A stretch of 64,000 nt of DNA from Moniliophthora roreri (GCA_001466705.2 LATX02000001.1:1612001-1676000), one strand, 5' to 3'; shown: positions 11,977 to 25,377, numbered from the stretch's first letter. A program made the numbers and translations. Notes: generated by a model from the letters alone, not told the origin.

Positions 11977-14646
11977 ATGTCAACGATGAAAGAAAAGGAC
12001 CTCGATTACAAGAGCGACCCCAGTGTTACTCTGCAAGATTTGGAGTCACCAGATGGATTATTGCAGGACGGTCAACATGTGAAGCTGGCGCGGGAGCTTA
12101 AAAATCGACATGTAGCCATGATTAGGTCCGTTCAATGTCTTATCATTGTTTCCTCGAGTTCGTATGACTCACCGTGTCATCTCAGTATTGGAGGTTAGCC
12201 TGTCCCTAACATTCCACCATTCAAACTTCAACCGAAATTCTGCAGGAGTCATTGGGACTGGTCTGTTTTTAGGAACAGCCAATGCCCTTAGAAATGGAGG
12301 GCCCATTGGTACGCATTTAAGGGTGTTTCTTATTTGAGCAACTGCCGCGAACCTTGTGCATTGCATAGGTCTCCTTCTGGGCTACATGATCGTTGGATCA
12401 ATATGTTGGAGTGTCATGGTATGCACGAACGCGATTCGATGTACCCTCTGTACTTACTCGCAACAGATTTCTCTCGGCGAAATGGTCTCGTACCTTCCAA
12501 TTCCCGGTGGCCATATCAAACTGGCTGAACGTTTTGTCGACCCCGGTTAGTTGTTAATGCTCGCGCATCAGTTGGTCACCTGACTTTTGTTAAGCACTCA
12601 GCTTCGCCATGGGATGGAACTATTGGTGAGCTTTCTTCCATATGATAGACCGCGGTCGTGTTCTGACGGATCCTGCTCTCCTAGGTACAATTGGACTATT
12701 GTGTTACCCACGGAACTCAGTGCGGCGGCTATCCTTATCGAATACTGGACGAAAAGCGATAAACTGGACCCACTATGGATCTCCATCTGCATGATTGTTG
12801 TTATCGTCATTAACTTGCTTGGAGCTGGTCGGTACCAATAATTGTTACGGGTCTATCCCTTAGCTTACGACTACATACAGGCGCATACGGAGAAGCCGAA
12901 TTTGTTTTTGCGTCAGTCATTCCGTCTTATGTATCCTGCCCATCGGTACTCAAACTTCTGAGCGCAGTTCGATCAAGGTCATCACGATCGTTGGACTCAT
13001 CATTCTTGGTATTATTCTTGACCTAGGCGGTCAGTATTCCGCCCTCGTTCACTGTTTCGTTGTTTCATACATTCTTCCAGGTGGCCCGAATAGAGACCGA
13101 ATTGGTTTCCGCTATTGGATAAATCCCGGTCCATTTGTGCAGTACAATGGTATCTCGGGTTCTAAAGGATATTTCCTTGGGTGGTATGATGCTTTGTGAA
13201 TTCGAGGCGATTTCTCTTGATGGCAGCTTCACCATAGGTGGGCGGTGATGACCCAGGCCGCGTTCTCGTTCATCGGAACGGAAATTGTTGCTGTAAGTAT
13301 GCTGGTGCTGACTCTATGATAATGGTTCCACTCGTTCAACTCGTGCAGATTGCTGCTGGCGAGGCCAAGAACCCGAGGTGAGGATCCTTTTCAATCCTAC
13401 AGCAATTGTGTTCTAACCCAGAGTGTAGACGGAACATTCCTAAGGCGATAAGAAGAGTGAGTACTCTACCGCCCTTCGTCATCCTATATCTCAAGGCAAC
13501 ATGTTATTGTCCAGGTGTACATTCGTATTCTGTTATTCTACATTGGAGGTACCCTCCTCATCGGTCTCCTGGTCCCTTCGAATGAGCCCAGGTTGAATCT
13601 CGGAACCACGGCTGGAGCCTCTCCGTTTGTTATTGCTATCCAAAATGCTGGTATTGGCGGCCTTCCGCATGTGAGCTTCATCAAGCCTTGACGTGCGTTT
13701 GGTTGATCGCTTGGCTTTAGGTTATCAATGCGGCTTTACTGACGTCTGCGTGGTCGGCCGCATCCAGTGATCTGTACACTGGTTCACGAGCCCTTTGTAA
13801 GTTTTGGACGGAGGCACAATATCGGATATCTTCTGATACGGTCCATAGACGGTCTCGCTGCCGCTGGAAACGCCCCAAAAATTTTCCTGCGCACAACCAA
13901 GAAGGGCCTTCCCTTGGTCTCCATTGTATTCTGTTCTCTGTTCTCGTGCCTGGCGTATATGAGTATCTCTAGCGGTGCAGGTACGGTTTTCGGCTGGTTC
14001 CAAAACATGACTGGTAAGCCGGAGACCTGCTCCTTCGCACGAGTGTTCGTTGAGAACGTATCGTTTAGCCGTCGCCGGTCTGATGACTTGGTTCGGGATA
14101 TGCGTTACTTATATCCGATTCTACTCGGGCCTTAAAGTACAAGGCTTCGACCGCTCGAAACTGCCATTCGCCTCCAAACTTCAACCTTTTGCCGCGTGGT
14201 ACGCCGCCATTCTGTCTCTGCTTATTTGTTTCGTGAGTGTCTTCTATCATGGGCACTCCTTCGACAGATATTTAATCGAAATCCAAATGATAGTTCAGTG
14301 GCTGGAAAGTTTTCCTGAAGGGCAAATGGGCGACGGACGTTTTTATCACTAACTACCTACCCTTCGCGATGTTCCCCATCATGTATCTCGGGTGCAAGTT
14401 CTGGCGGAAAACCACAATAGTTCGCCCAGAAGAAATGGATTTCGTTTCGGATATTGCTGAGATAGAAGCTGACTGGTGCGTGGCTCTATAGAGACTATTC
14501 AATCCAAGTTGACACTTCGTGGCTTCTTATCAGCTATGACGAACCCCCGCCAAAGAATACAATTGAGAAGTTCTGGGCCTGGCTGGTGAGTTCTGTTTCT
14601 CAGCGAAACTGATTTTGTTCTCCAACTTTCCGCTTTCTAGATGTAA
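11977..14646 (+). CDS. Dip5-like amino-acid permease, copy 2 (APC superfamily)
   Basis: Paralogue of the permease just upstream, with the same domain order and apparently the same intron positions. The start MSTMKEKDLDY differs, but the chain then follows copy 1: LKNRHVAMI, IGGVIGTGLFLGTANAL, ISLGEMVSYLPIPGG, GPNRDRIGFRYW. The 8-nt exon TATTGGAG is kept (12186-12193), as is the last exon of only Met plus stop (ATG TAA, 14641-14646). Differences are scattered over the whole chain (NAL for TAL, MVSYL for MVAYL, SNEPRLNLGT for SDEQKLGLGT), so the pair is not a fresh duplication. Uptake of dicarboxylic or related amino acids at the plasma membrane is inferred from the family. The two copies may differ in substrate or induction. 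Confidence 0.92.
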
Positions 14647-15159
14647 CTTTGACCTGCATACGCATCTTCCCTGTTTAAAAATTATGGAAGTTGTTATCTT
14701 CCTAGGTATTGTACAGGGAAATATTAAGAGACTTTGTGACTATCAACGTAATAGGCGATTGCGGGAAGTTGAATGACCGAGGCTCGACGGGCTTGAGTTT
14801 GGAGTATTGGTTCTAAGCTTGGCACATCTATGCACCGGCTAGCCACCGACTGCCACCGAACCTGTCCAGATGGCCGCAAGCAAGCGTGGACCTCCATCTA
14901 GAGCACGAACCTCAAGCATACTACATAATTTCTCCTGAATACTTTTACAAAGCACGATAAGTAGCCTGATAAATTTCTGAAAATATTTAAGGAACGTGCG
15001 CGATAAGTACAGAGTGAATGAAGGAGAATGCCAGGAATGCACGAATAACAAAACAGCAAGTCTATATATGATAAGGAATGACCAGTATGCAAAAAGAGAA
15101 ACTTAATGAGTGAGTACGGATAAACGTTCGAGTAATCTCGAAGACGTGCACGCGGTAGT
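14647..15159. other. Convergent intergenic region
   Basis: Lies between the 3' ends of permease 2 (+) and the Rho exchange factor (-). Only short AT-rich stretches suitable for 3' ends are visible. No gene is supported. Confidence 0.5.
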
Positions 15160-18100
15160 CTAGGTTTTCGAGGCCGGAATGTGGAGGTTTATCGCTGGTG
15201 GGTGGACTCATCAGGATCATGACGTTCGGTCAGACAAAAGGATAGCTTACCGCGATACCAATTCAGCGCATCCGAAGCGGATGGGGCATCGAAATAAAGG
15301 ATGGCCTTATTGTCAACAAGACGAAGGGCTACGAACGACACGTCAGATGAATGGCACAGCAAGGTATAATGGTTGTACGCGCACCGTTACCATGAACTAT
15401 GCTGGCCGGCTGAGGAAGAGTTTGCATACGTAGAACAGCCCAGAGGTCTACAGATGACGACGGGTCACGTCCTTCGGATGGGTCTCTACACAACACTAGC
15501 AAATCATTACAGAGAATGCCGACGAGTGGCCGTGGCGTTAATTCTGGAGCAAGGCAGTCGACATCAATCGTCGAGGCATCGCCTTGTGCGTTGATAGTTT
15601 CGAATGTCACGATCGCTTTTCTAACGACTCGGGTCAGTAGTAGCGGGCCGTCCATTATGAGGCGTCTAGATGTGAGAATTAGCTTCAGCATAGCGGAAAG
15701 TAGCCAAGTATAATCACCGATGAGGTTGTACCAGCGGACTCGGGAACTTGCCTCGGATCCTTGACTGCCAGCGAACAAGCTTGCGACGAGACTCCGATTC
15801 TCGCTTTCCTTCGTTCATGTTGTTAGCCAGGGAGGCAATCTCCACTAATGCTCGATCTAATGGGTCTTCCATATAATCATACGGTTGCGGTGTGCTTCTT
15901 CGGAGTTCTTCAAGCTATAGTGGCATTCAGCGCCAAAAACAGTCACAACTACCCGGGCGGACTTACCAGTAACTTATAACGTGGAATTCGTTGTATAGGG
16001 AGGAGTAAGTAGCCTTCTAAATTTAACTGAGAATGCTGCGGATGAAGTCGACATCGTTTCAAATAGGACCGTATTCGTTTCCGCTGACTGCTGCTGAGAT
16101 TCGGGACGCCAGCCGCTGCGGCACCATCCGCGGGGATATGTGGATTTGACATAGCAGACATTGACAATCCTAAGCCGACCAGCTGTGCGGTGCTGGATGT
16201 GGGAGACATGGATGGAGATGGTGATGAAGAATTGTTGGTGACTTGGCGGTCAGAAGTCCAGTACTTGACTCGTTGGACGGCACTATCGAAGTTACTAAGA
16301 TTAGAGAAAGGGTCAGCAATAAATTTCATATCAATGCTAAAGCCACGTACTTAATATATGTCGAGTACATCTTCATGAATGCGGCATGGGTGAAGAATAT
16401 ATTCCCAACCGCATTTGCGACTTCCAACGACAATGACCCGTCCATGTCATCCCTCTCAGTTGATGGTGACATCAAAGGTGCCGCTGCCATCTCCAAAGCG
16501 GGTAAGAAGCTCTCCTTGTGGAAAGAGAACAATGCATCCAATCCACCAAAGACAACCTTCCGTTCGGCGGCTGGAACGACAGTGTCTTTGCTTGAGCTGA
16601 CACCACTTAGAATGGTGACATTAGCGCAGGCTGGCTTGATGTATATATCTATCAGCTGTTGCAAACCTTTCACATACGTTCGCTCGGTGCTAGTAATGAG
16701 CGGATCAGTATACATTGTGAAACACGGTATAAAGGCACCTACACCAATATTTCCTTCACAACCATCGCCCTTTTACCCTTGTCATCCTTTATCTTTCGCT
16801 CCTCCGTTGAGCCAGAGCTATCGGTGGTCGCAACACTCATCGTCTGACTCGATGTCCCACTTCGTAAACGTGGACCATGAATATGCTCTCTCAGATGACT
16901 CGCAGAATCACCCGTGCCAGAACTCATCGCTATTGATACTTCTCGCTGGCTGTCTCCAGCAGAAGTATACGCTCTTGGACGGGGAGACAGCATCGGCTCT
17001 CCAGAAACACCGTACATTGTTGCTTGAGTTGCTTGTTGCGACAGACTCAAGTCGTTCATGTCTCTTAAATAGGCCATAACAGACCGCAACGCACGGGTAT
17101 AGGCTTCTCGCGCGCGCTCCTGCTCTCGACGCAGATACTGCTCCGTGTCAATTACAGGACTTGGCGTCTTGTCTCTATGTTCCGGTTGCTGATCGTCATC
17201 GTTCATAGCGGTCATACCTGGGACGAAAGCGGACGCTTCAGGTATCGGTATATTCAGCGAAGCTCCGTCAATCGGTAAGAAACTTCTCCGTTTACCAGAT
17301 CGTGGCGTTGGGGACGGAGGTAGTAATAACGATGATGACGACGCGTTGTGAGGCAGGTTGTTGGAGGGGACTTTAAGAGCATCCGCTGATTTCTTGGTAG
17401 AAGGCTCTTTCTCCGGTATAGGTTGAACAACCGTGGGTATATTGGGAGGGAATGCGTCCAGATTTCCAGTTGTTGATATTCGCATATTTATTTGGGGCGA
17501 TCTGCTCAAACGTTCCTGTGACCCTGGTTCGTTGGAAATCGGCGGTCTTTGAGGGCGAGAAATAGCTCCTGGAAGAGGGGTGACACGCTGGGGAGTATCT
17601 GTCTTCATCTTCCCCATTGACATCTTCTTGAGGAATCCCCATCTGTTCTTCTCCTTTCCATCTTTGATACGCGGTCTTATTGTGCCTTTCTGGTCGTCAT
17701 TGTGGTCGGGAGAGACATGAGGTAGGGGTGGAGATGGAGATGACTCGTTGGGATTGGGGCTGTTAGCGAGGGATGAAACACGACTTGGATCTGGAGAATT
17801 TGGAACTGACGCGTCACTCTGCGCAGGAGTGTTGTCCCACATCGACTCTGTCAAAGCGGGCCGACCGTGGTTTTTACCTGACTCGCCGACAGCGGTTGCG
17901 GGTCCCACACTCGCAAAGCGCTTTACCATCCCCGGTCGCTCTGGCGACAATTGACTTCCAGAAGCCAGAAGGTTGGAACTGGAAGCCGAGGTAGCAAAGT
18001 GACCCAAACCAGGTCGCGGCAATGACTCGGGTGGGGTGTCTGTCGGGGTAGCACTTTTATTCCTTCGCAAATCTCCAGCGCTTTTCATTTTCCGTATCTC

Positions 18101-19975
18101 GTGATCGCCGAAGTATCCTGAATCGAGCGAGGGTTGTGGCTCTATAGATTTCGGGAGGAAGGGGCCTTTTCGATTATCGGCTTCCGAGACAACTTTGCCT
18201 CTAGATTGATTATAAAAGGCCCGGTTCGGAGTGGTCCGGGTTCTCACTAATGGTCGTGTTTGTGAAGAGGTTGTGGAAGGTGACGCCGTGGTAGAAGCAC
18301 CGTCGTTGTTGACCAATGGCGCTTTCTGACTGTCTGGTGTGATGGTATAGTCTTCATCGACAGGTAGAGTGAATTTACCCTCGTTGGCCGTTGAACTAGG
18401 TGGCTCGGAATAATCTTCGGTATCGGTATCTGAACCTTGGAGGCTGGCGGATGGCAGAGGAAAGGTAGGTGTGGAAAGTGGGTAGGCAGGCGTCATGGGT
18501 ACCTTGGCGAGTAGAGGCTCGACCAAAGCTTTCCATGGGCCCTGGAATGGGTTTCCATCGACGTACAATGATTGCAATGCTGGAAGTAGACACAGCCAAT
18601 TTGGAAGGGCGTGCATCTTGTTCTTACGAACACTGATCGTGTGAAGTTTATCCAGATCAGCCAGCGTGTCAGACAATGTCGAAATGCCTGTGGAATCCGT
18701 TATTAGAACCCGGAGGTTCCGAAGATCTGCTAAGAAAACTGGAAGCACGCGTAGCGGATTGAAGGCGATGTTGAGTTCTTCTAGCTGGACACAAAGGGTG
18801 AGAGCCGGGGGTAATGCACCAAGGAAATTGGCAGAAATATCCAACGCGAGAAGTGACGAGCAGATTTCTGGGATCACCCCAGTAAGGAATGAAGGCATGG
18901 CGTTTGGCGTCGTGGATGATCCAACCAACAAATGGGTGGTACCTTGTAAAGCTCTCCAGTTAAAATTTCCAATCGTAAAAAATTAGTGCGTTGACGAACC
19001 TGGTTGCACTTGCAGCTGCGAGACTGGCAGAGATCCTCCCTGAACTATTAACCCACGACCCTCTTCCGCGATAACAACCGCCGAAGTGCGTTCCTCCTCC
19101 ACGTCTTCGTCATATTCGTCCTCTGTCACGAGAGGATCCTCGTCTGTTTCCTCCTCGCTCACACCCATCTCATCTCTTTCATCCACTGTCTGCCAGGTCA
19201 TGTCGTAGCTCGGTTGATGACGGAGTTTATGTACGTTATCTGGACCTTGGCTATGAGTGGAATTGCCGTTGCTGGTTGCGAGTGAAGAAGACCGTGAACG
19301 AGCACTTGCAGAATAGCCCGACCAACGTGTTTGCTCGACAGGAGCACGATTACGGTATGATGAGTTGGGATCATTGCTGAGCATTTGTGCGAGTGAGTCT
19401 GGTAATATCCCGTGCGTCATTGGTGAACCGTCGTTCTCGGCAACATGTATATGAGGATCTTCTGAGGTAGCTAATGCGCTCCCAAAGCTGGTGTAAGCTG
19501 AAGATCTGGTGGAGGCTGAAGAGGAGTCCGCAGATGAAAGACCCGGCGGGGACGAATTAAGATGATTTGGAGGGTGAAAAGGGTACGGATCTGGATATGT
19601 CGATGGATCTGGCAGAGCCATTGACTTTGAAGGTCGCTCGAACGTCGACTGGGGTACTGAGTCGGAGCGGAACAGTGGTTCACCGGCTGACGCAGAGCGA
19701 GTGAGGAGGGGAGAACGGTACGAGGTGGAGGGATTAGGAGGGGTCGGAGGAGGAGAAGGGATTGCTGGCCTCGAACGTGCTGGACGTCGAGTGGAAAGGT
19801 CGCTACCGCCGCCGCCGTCGGATTCTTCAGAGTCGATCCACGCAGAGGCGTCCATCTCGCGAGGTATTGGCGGCAGTTCTTTCTGCGCAAATCCAGTGTC
19901 CTCGTGAGCGCTGGAAAGAAATATTTTTTGTTTCAACTTGTTTATCAATCGCCCTTTGGGATCGACTCACCGCAT
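15160..19975 (-). CDS. LRR-DH-PH protein, predicted Rho-family guanine nucleotide exchange factor
   Basis: Nine exons (19975-19971, 19910-19000, 18951-16743, 16689-16351, 16294-15967, 15914-15718, 15665-15391, 15328-15251, 15194-15160) sum to 4377 nt, or 1458 residues. Residues 1-320 are disordered and Ser-rich. Leucine-rich repeats span about 325-450 (LDISANFLGALPPAL, LEELNIAFNPLRVLP, LQSLYVDGNPF). A long Ser/Pro-rich linker follows. The DH (RhoGEF) domain starts near 1042 (TERTYVKGLQQLIDIYI, SYLKRCRLHP, GYLLLPIQRIPRYKLLL). A PH domain from about 1330 ends in ALNWYRAINLHIP. The DH domain should load GTP onto a Rho, Rac or Cdc42 GTPase, and the LRRs probably bind a partner (inference). The first coding exon is just ATGCG. 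The longer open frame starting MINKLKQ is intronic upstream of the acceptor at 19911. Confidence 0.9.
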
Positions 19976-20442
19976 GTCTACGTCGTCCTCACAAGCAAAA
20001 GTCTCTCGCACCCTCAAATATTTTTCTCACTTGACGTAAATTTTCGACGGCTACCCGCAGTCGTTGACACTGGGACAGCTCTGAAATATCATTTTTTTCT
20101 CCCCGCACATACGTCCTGACCCCTGCCCAAGGTACCAATTTGCCTTGAGCCTATCGCACCCTTCTATCACCCCTTGGTTTCCAGGCAACATGATTACACC
20201 CGCACCCAAAGTTTATCCGCTTACTTTGACAGACCGTCACATGTATTCGATCAAAGAGTCAGATCCTATGTAACTGCTGACTAGTCCAGCGCTGGCGGTT
20301 TCAGCTTCCTCTAAATACTTGATACCAGCGATCCAGGGGGGTATCAAACTGTTGCAGTTGTGGAAGGGCAAGCTGGCATGCATAAAATGACGTTCAGACT
20401 TTACCGCAGCGCCCTACAGTACTGCCAGCAAAAAACATCAGA
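19976..20442. other. Intergenic region upstream of the Rho exchange factor
   Basis: Holds the 3' region of ELP4 and the promoter of the exchange-factor gene, both on the minus strand. No gene or clear site is seen. Confidence 0.4.
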
Positions 20443-22004
20443 TTAAAAATCATACAAATCCGGTCGATCTGACCGGAAGCCAACTCTTTTCTTTGGCTTC
20501 TTTGACTTTCCCTGTGACAGCGTAGAGCCTTCCGGTGAAATCCCCATCTTCTCGACGCCCGCAGCGATCGAGCTGACTGCCACCGGAGCCTCTTCCTTTG
20601 TCTTCTCTTCAATCTCCACTTCGATGTTGGCAAACTGTGCCTTTGGCCCTCCGGCATCCTGAATTGTACTTGAAGTCGCCACGTCAAGTGTATTGCTGCT
20701 CGGAGTGGTACGGCGCTCGGAGACTCCGCCTTCCACATCCAGATGCATAGTCTCGAATATGAGCCTCTTTCGAGTGCATTTAAACGCAAGATTATTTTCG
20801 CCGCTTCCGCACGAGTCGGCAGCAGCGGAAAGGCCACGTAATGTGGAGAATCTGTTACTAGGGGGAAGTAACGTGTGAGGCGCTGGGAGGGTGTATATAT
20901 GCACTAAACCGTGATGCCCGGGAAACAGCGCGGACATTGAAGGATTTGCTTCATGCATTCAAAAAGTCAGATCGCTTCTCGGACAATGACGCGCAACCCA
21001 CCGGTGAATGCAGCCAACGTAACGAGACTATCGCTAAGCCATCCTAGCTTATGTATCCAACCTGGGCCACCCCAGTTTTCTGAGGAGAGGTGTGGCGCGA
21101 TACTTATCGATACGCACGCGTTCGTGTAGTGACGTAAGAGTGTTCGGACGCTTTGCAGAAAGCGGGAGATGTCCTTGGGCGGAGCACAATCAGCTCGTGA
21201 AAAAGCAAAATTAGTGAAAACTCACTTGAACAGATAGGACGCCCCAGCTCGGAGAGCCCAGAGTGGGTACACATATTCTCAGGGGCGTGGTCAACCCTTT
21301 TGATTCGAGCACTCCCTCCAAATGAGAGATGACTTCAACAGTTGATATCTTCTCCGACCCAAAAGAGTTGACGTCGCAAATGCTCAACTGCCCCGTAGAT
21401 AGCGCCTTTTGGATAAATGAATCTGGGATACGCGTTGTAAGATCAAACGTAGCGCAGTAATCCTCCATAGAGCTGAGAAAAAGTGACGCCAAGTTTCAAT
21501 AGATTCATTTTCCAGTTCCGCATCACAAAGGGAACTCACATACGGAGTCGATGGCCCAACAGTAGTTTGGAAAGGTTTCAAGTTTTCGTATCTCCATGCA
21601 ATTTTAATTTTCTCGTCGGATCGTTCCGCTTCGCCTTCTTCCTCGGCTTCAACTGTGCTAGGAGATGGTGTTGATATCGAGGCCGACTGTAACGACGATG
21701 ATCCTGACGTCCACATACATCCTTTGGCGAATTGCGAGGGATCCTCTCCAATCAAAAGGATGTTATGCTTCGAAACGAAGCCTTGTGCGACAAAGTATTT
21801 CTGAACTAACTCGCCATACGATGAGTGCTGATCTGGCGCGGTAACGACAAGAGAACAGGATAGAGGTAACCCGCCGCCGAGGATGTCGTCCAAAGAGGGT
21901 ATTCCAGTGGACGTCAGGACCGTTGCAATGGATCCGGGGGATACTCGAGTACCTGGCAAAGTTGCCGTTTGCTTGGATGTGGTTTTGCGCTTGAACGAGG
22001 ACAT
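20443..22004 (-). CDS. ELP4: Elongator complex subunit Elp4
   Basis: Subunit of the Elp4-Elp5-Elp6 RecA-like ring of Elongator, which helps modify wobble uridines in tRNA (family knowledge). Exons 22004-21544, 21472-21226, 21173-21002 and 20948-20443 give 1386 nt, or 461 residues. Signatures: STGIPSLDDILGGGLPL near the N-terminus (P-loop-like RecA start), SKHNILLIGEDPSQFAKG, WRYENLKPFQ, LRICVPTLGSPSWG. The C-terminus carries the conserved ENNLAFKCTRKRLIFET followed by HLDVEGG. Read alone, the last exon looks like a separate 171-residue protein, but splicing joins it to FTG at 21002. The tail ends in KKPKKRVGFRSDRPDLYDF. The start is ATG at 22004 (MSSFKRK). The frame upstream of it has no ATG. 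Its start is only about 37 bases from that of IMP1 on the other strand. Confidence 0.93.
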
Positions 22005-22041
22005 GAGCGTGGGAACCAAGTTTGACTTGTCTCATGCATTC

Positions 22042-22768
22042 ATGCAGAATCGCCCATTTGGATGGCTTCTAGGAAAGCTAGCAAGACTTCGTGAACCGGG
22101 AGGAATTAAATTTGCAGTTAGATATGCTGGTGTCTCGGGATTCAAGGTACGTGATGTCTGTGGCCTCTTGCTGTCCTTGCTCACTTGTGAGGTATCCCAG
22201 CTGTTGAATACGTTCTGTGCCATCCATATCTTTTTAAACTACGTCGGACGTCCTTCCCCGGTGCGCGTTTAACCCCACTGTAGTGCCAGACGTTTCTGAG
22301 TTATCGTTCGCTTCACAGATGTACGGCCCCTCCATGTTACCCACCTTTGCGAATGAAGGCGAAATAGTCATCGAAGACCGTCTCACCTACCGACTTTGGC
22401 CAGAGTCTCTCGCTCGCGGCGACCTTGTAGTTCTCACCTCGCCCATCGACCCGACCATGAAGATTTGCAAACGTGTTCTTGGGCTACCGGGCGACATCGT
22501 CTGCGTCGATCCGACGGGAGAGAAAGCGCCTTCGACCGAACACGTTCTTGTTCCCAGAGGTCATATCTGGATTAGTGGAGACAACGCAGTCTACTCGCGG
22601 GACTCGAGGGATTACGGCCCAGTGCCAATGGCGCTAATTCAAGGCCGCGTGTATGCAAGGGTGAGTTTCACCTTGAGCATTGCAGCGGGTCATGCTAATG
22701 ATTGGAATCAGGTCTGGCCACTAAGTGCTTGGAAGGTGTTCCGTAATGAGACGAGAGTTGTCACATAG
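22042..22768 (+). CDS. IMP1: Mitochondrial inner membrane protease subunit 1
   Basis: Signal-peptidase-like serine/lysine protease that cleaves sorting signals in the intermembrane space (family knowledge). The catalytic serine sits in MYGPSMLPTF, the lysine in KICKRVLGLPGD, and the SGDN box in ISGDNAVYSRDSRDYG. Exons 22042-22260, 22319-22660 and 22712-22768 give about 205 residues. An in-frame 45-nt intron from about 22147, which would give about 190 residues, is also possible. A hydrophobic segment (CAIHIFLNYVG) precedes the catalytic part, as in the family. The start at 22042 (MQNRPFGWLL) is the most plausible. Another in-frame ATG at 22003 overlaps the ELP4 start codon on the other strand. 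Confidence 0.9.
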
Positions 22769-24100
22769 ACCAGAGTATCATTTTGTGCTGATATCTGTGG
22801 ATTGTCATATTTGTAATGGGTTTTGACATGTTCGCTATCTGGTCTTGTATGCTCTCAAGTAACTATTCAAATATCCACATCCCAAAATCAGTATCTATGA
22901 ACGCCTGTGAATCTTAAAGTCTGCTCATCATTAGGGCATTCCCAGCAGAATCCCTACTCCCTCCTGCCAACTCTCTCCAAGTGTTGCAAACACACCACTC
23001 TGTTGCTGTATGAGAACAGTGTAAGCCTGAAAATGAATATAAGTATGTGACTAGATTCATTGAACCAAAGGGTAAAGCATTGTGACCTGCAGAAGGGCCC
23101 AAACAATGTCAGCTCCAAAGTGATATCTATGAGCTCTTTTTTGATGGATTGTGCATTGCAATGCTTCCCCATGGAATAGAGGTGCTGTGTGGTGATACTG
23201 CAGAGCCCTTGGTGGGTGGAGGTATCAGTTGAACCAGACTTATTATAGTTGAAGTTCATGTGCACCAATTTTGGTTCAAAGTGCTTCTTGCACAGACTTC
23301 TTTTGTTGTGCTCCACACAGTTTTGCACTTTATCAACATCACACTAGATGGGTGAAATTTCTCTTGGAATGGCAGGGGCTTCATAGGTTTTGTGCTCATC
23401 GAAGTAGGTCTAGCAAAATAGAGGACGGACGTGCTTACCGCGGTGGCGTACCATCTGAGTATGGATTTCCTTCGAGGCTTTTCGTTTCTCTTGACGTGAT
23501 ACTTTTTGGCGACCATGATAGACGTTATGCACAAAGTTGGCTGGGAGAGAAGGAATGAGAAGTAAAAGCTCGACTTGCAGCACGGTGGTGCTGTTGCAAG
23601 AAAATCCCTCGTGGGATACGTGTACGTATGAGAGCTTCTTATGCATGCCTAATTAGTGGAAACATTAGCAACTCTTCCCGTCCAGTCTGCCGTCGTTCTC
23701 GAACTTAAGGCAGCCTCACAGGAATAATTGATTCATTATACTAATTCACAGCTTAAGAGTTTTGTTGTCCAAAAAGAGCATGCTAACCAAATAGGTTCTA
23801 CCTTGCTCACCGGCGCTTTGTATTGACCTATAACACTTCGGTCGGTAGTATGAGAAAAACGACCGTCTTAATGAAACGCGAAGAATTTGGTTTTTCGCCA
23901 ATTTCTACCAGCACAGGGCAAGAAGCAAAATTGACCCACGACAATGGAATTTGAGGTTGAGAGCATCTAATCCCGCACGCGTCGCGTCGCGTAGTTTAAA
24001 ATTGACCACGTGCCAAAATTCCCGATCGAGTCAATCTGACTCCCAAAAAAAATTCTTTTTTTTCGTTATATCACTCCTGGACTTGCAATCTCACCACATC
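22769..24100. other. Intergenic region with a CpG-free relic
   Basis: Contains the CpG-depleted segment 22903-23399 described separately. Around 23410-23646 the minus strand shows an open frame with YHGRQKVSRQEKRKASKE that I cannot assign. The last 100 bases are the LYS1 leader. Confidence 0.4.
22903..23399. mobile_element. CpG-depleted segment, probable decayed methylated transposon
   Basis: No CG dinucleotide occurs in about 497 bases, while flanking DNA has one every 15-25 bases. TG and CA are abundant on both strands, as expected when methylated CpG decays to TpG/CpA. Eight-base direct repeats TGCTCATC lie at 22922-22929 and 23393-23400, which would fit a target-site duplication, and the left inner end starts ATTAGGGCATTCCC. 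No matching inverted terminal repeat is visible, so class and exact ends are unknown. A 124-codon open frame on the minus strand inside has no family signature I know. Confidence 0.55.

Positions 24101-25377
<1,277 letters not shown>

Noticed and set aside
20443..20958. Apparent separate 171-residue protein on the minus strand
   Set aside because: Its conserved part is the ELP4 C-terminus. Splicing at 20949-21001 joins it in frame, and the exon sum is divisible by three.
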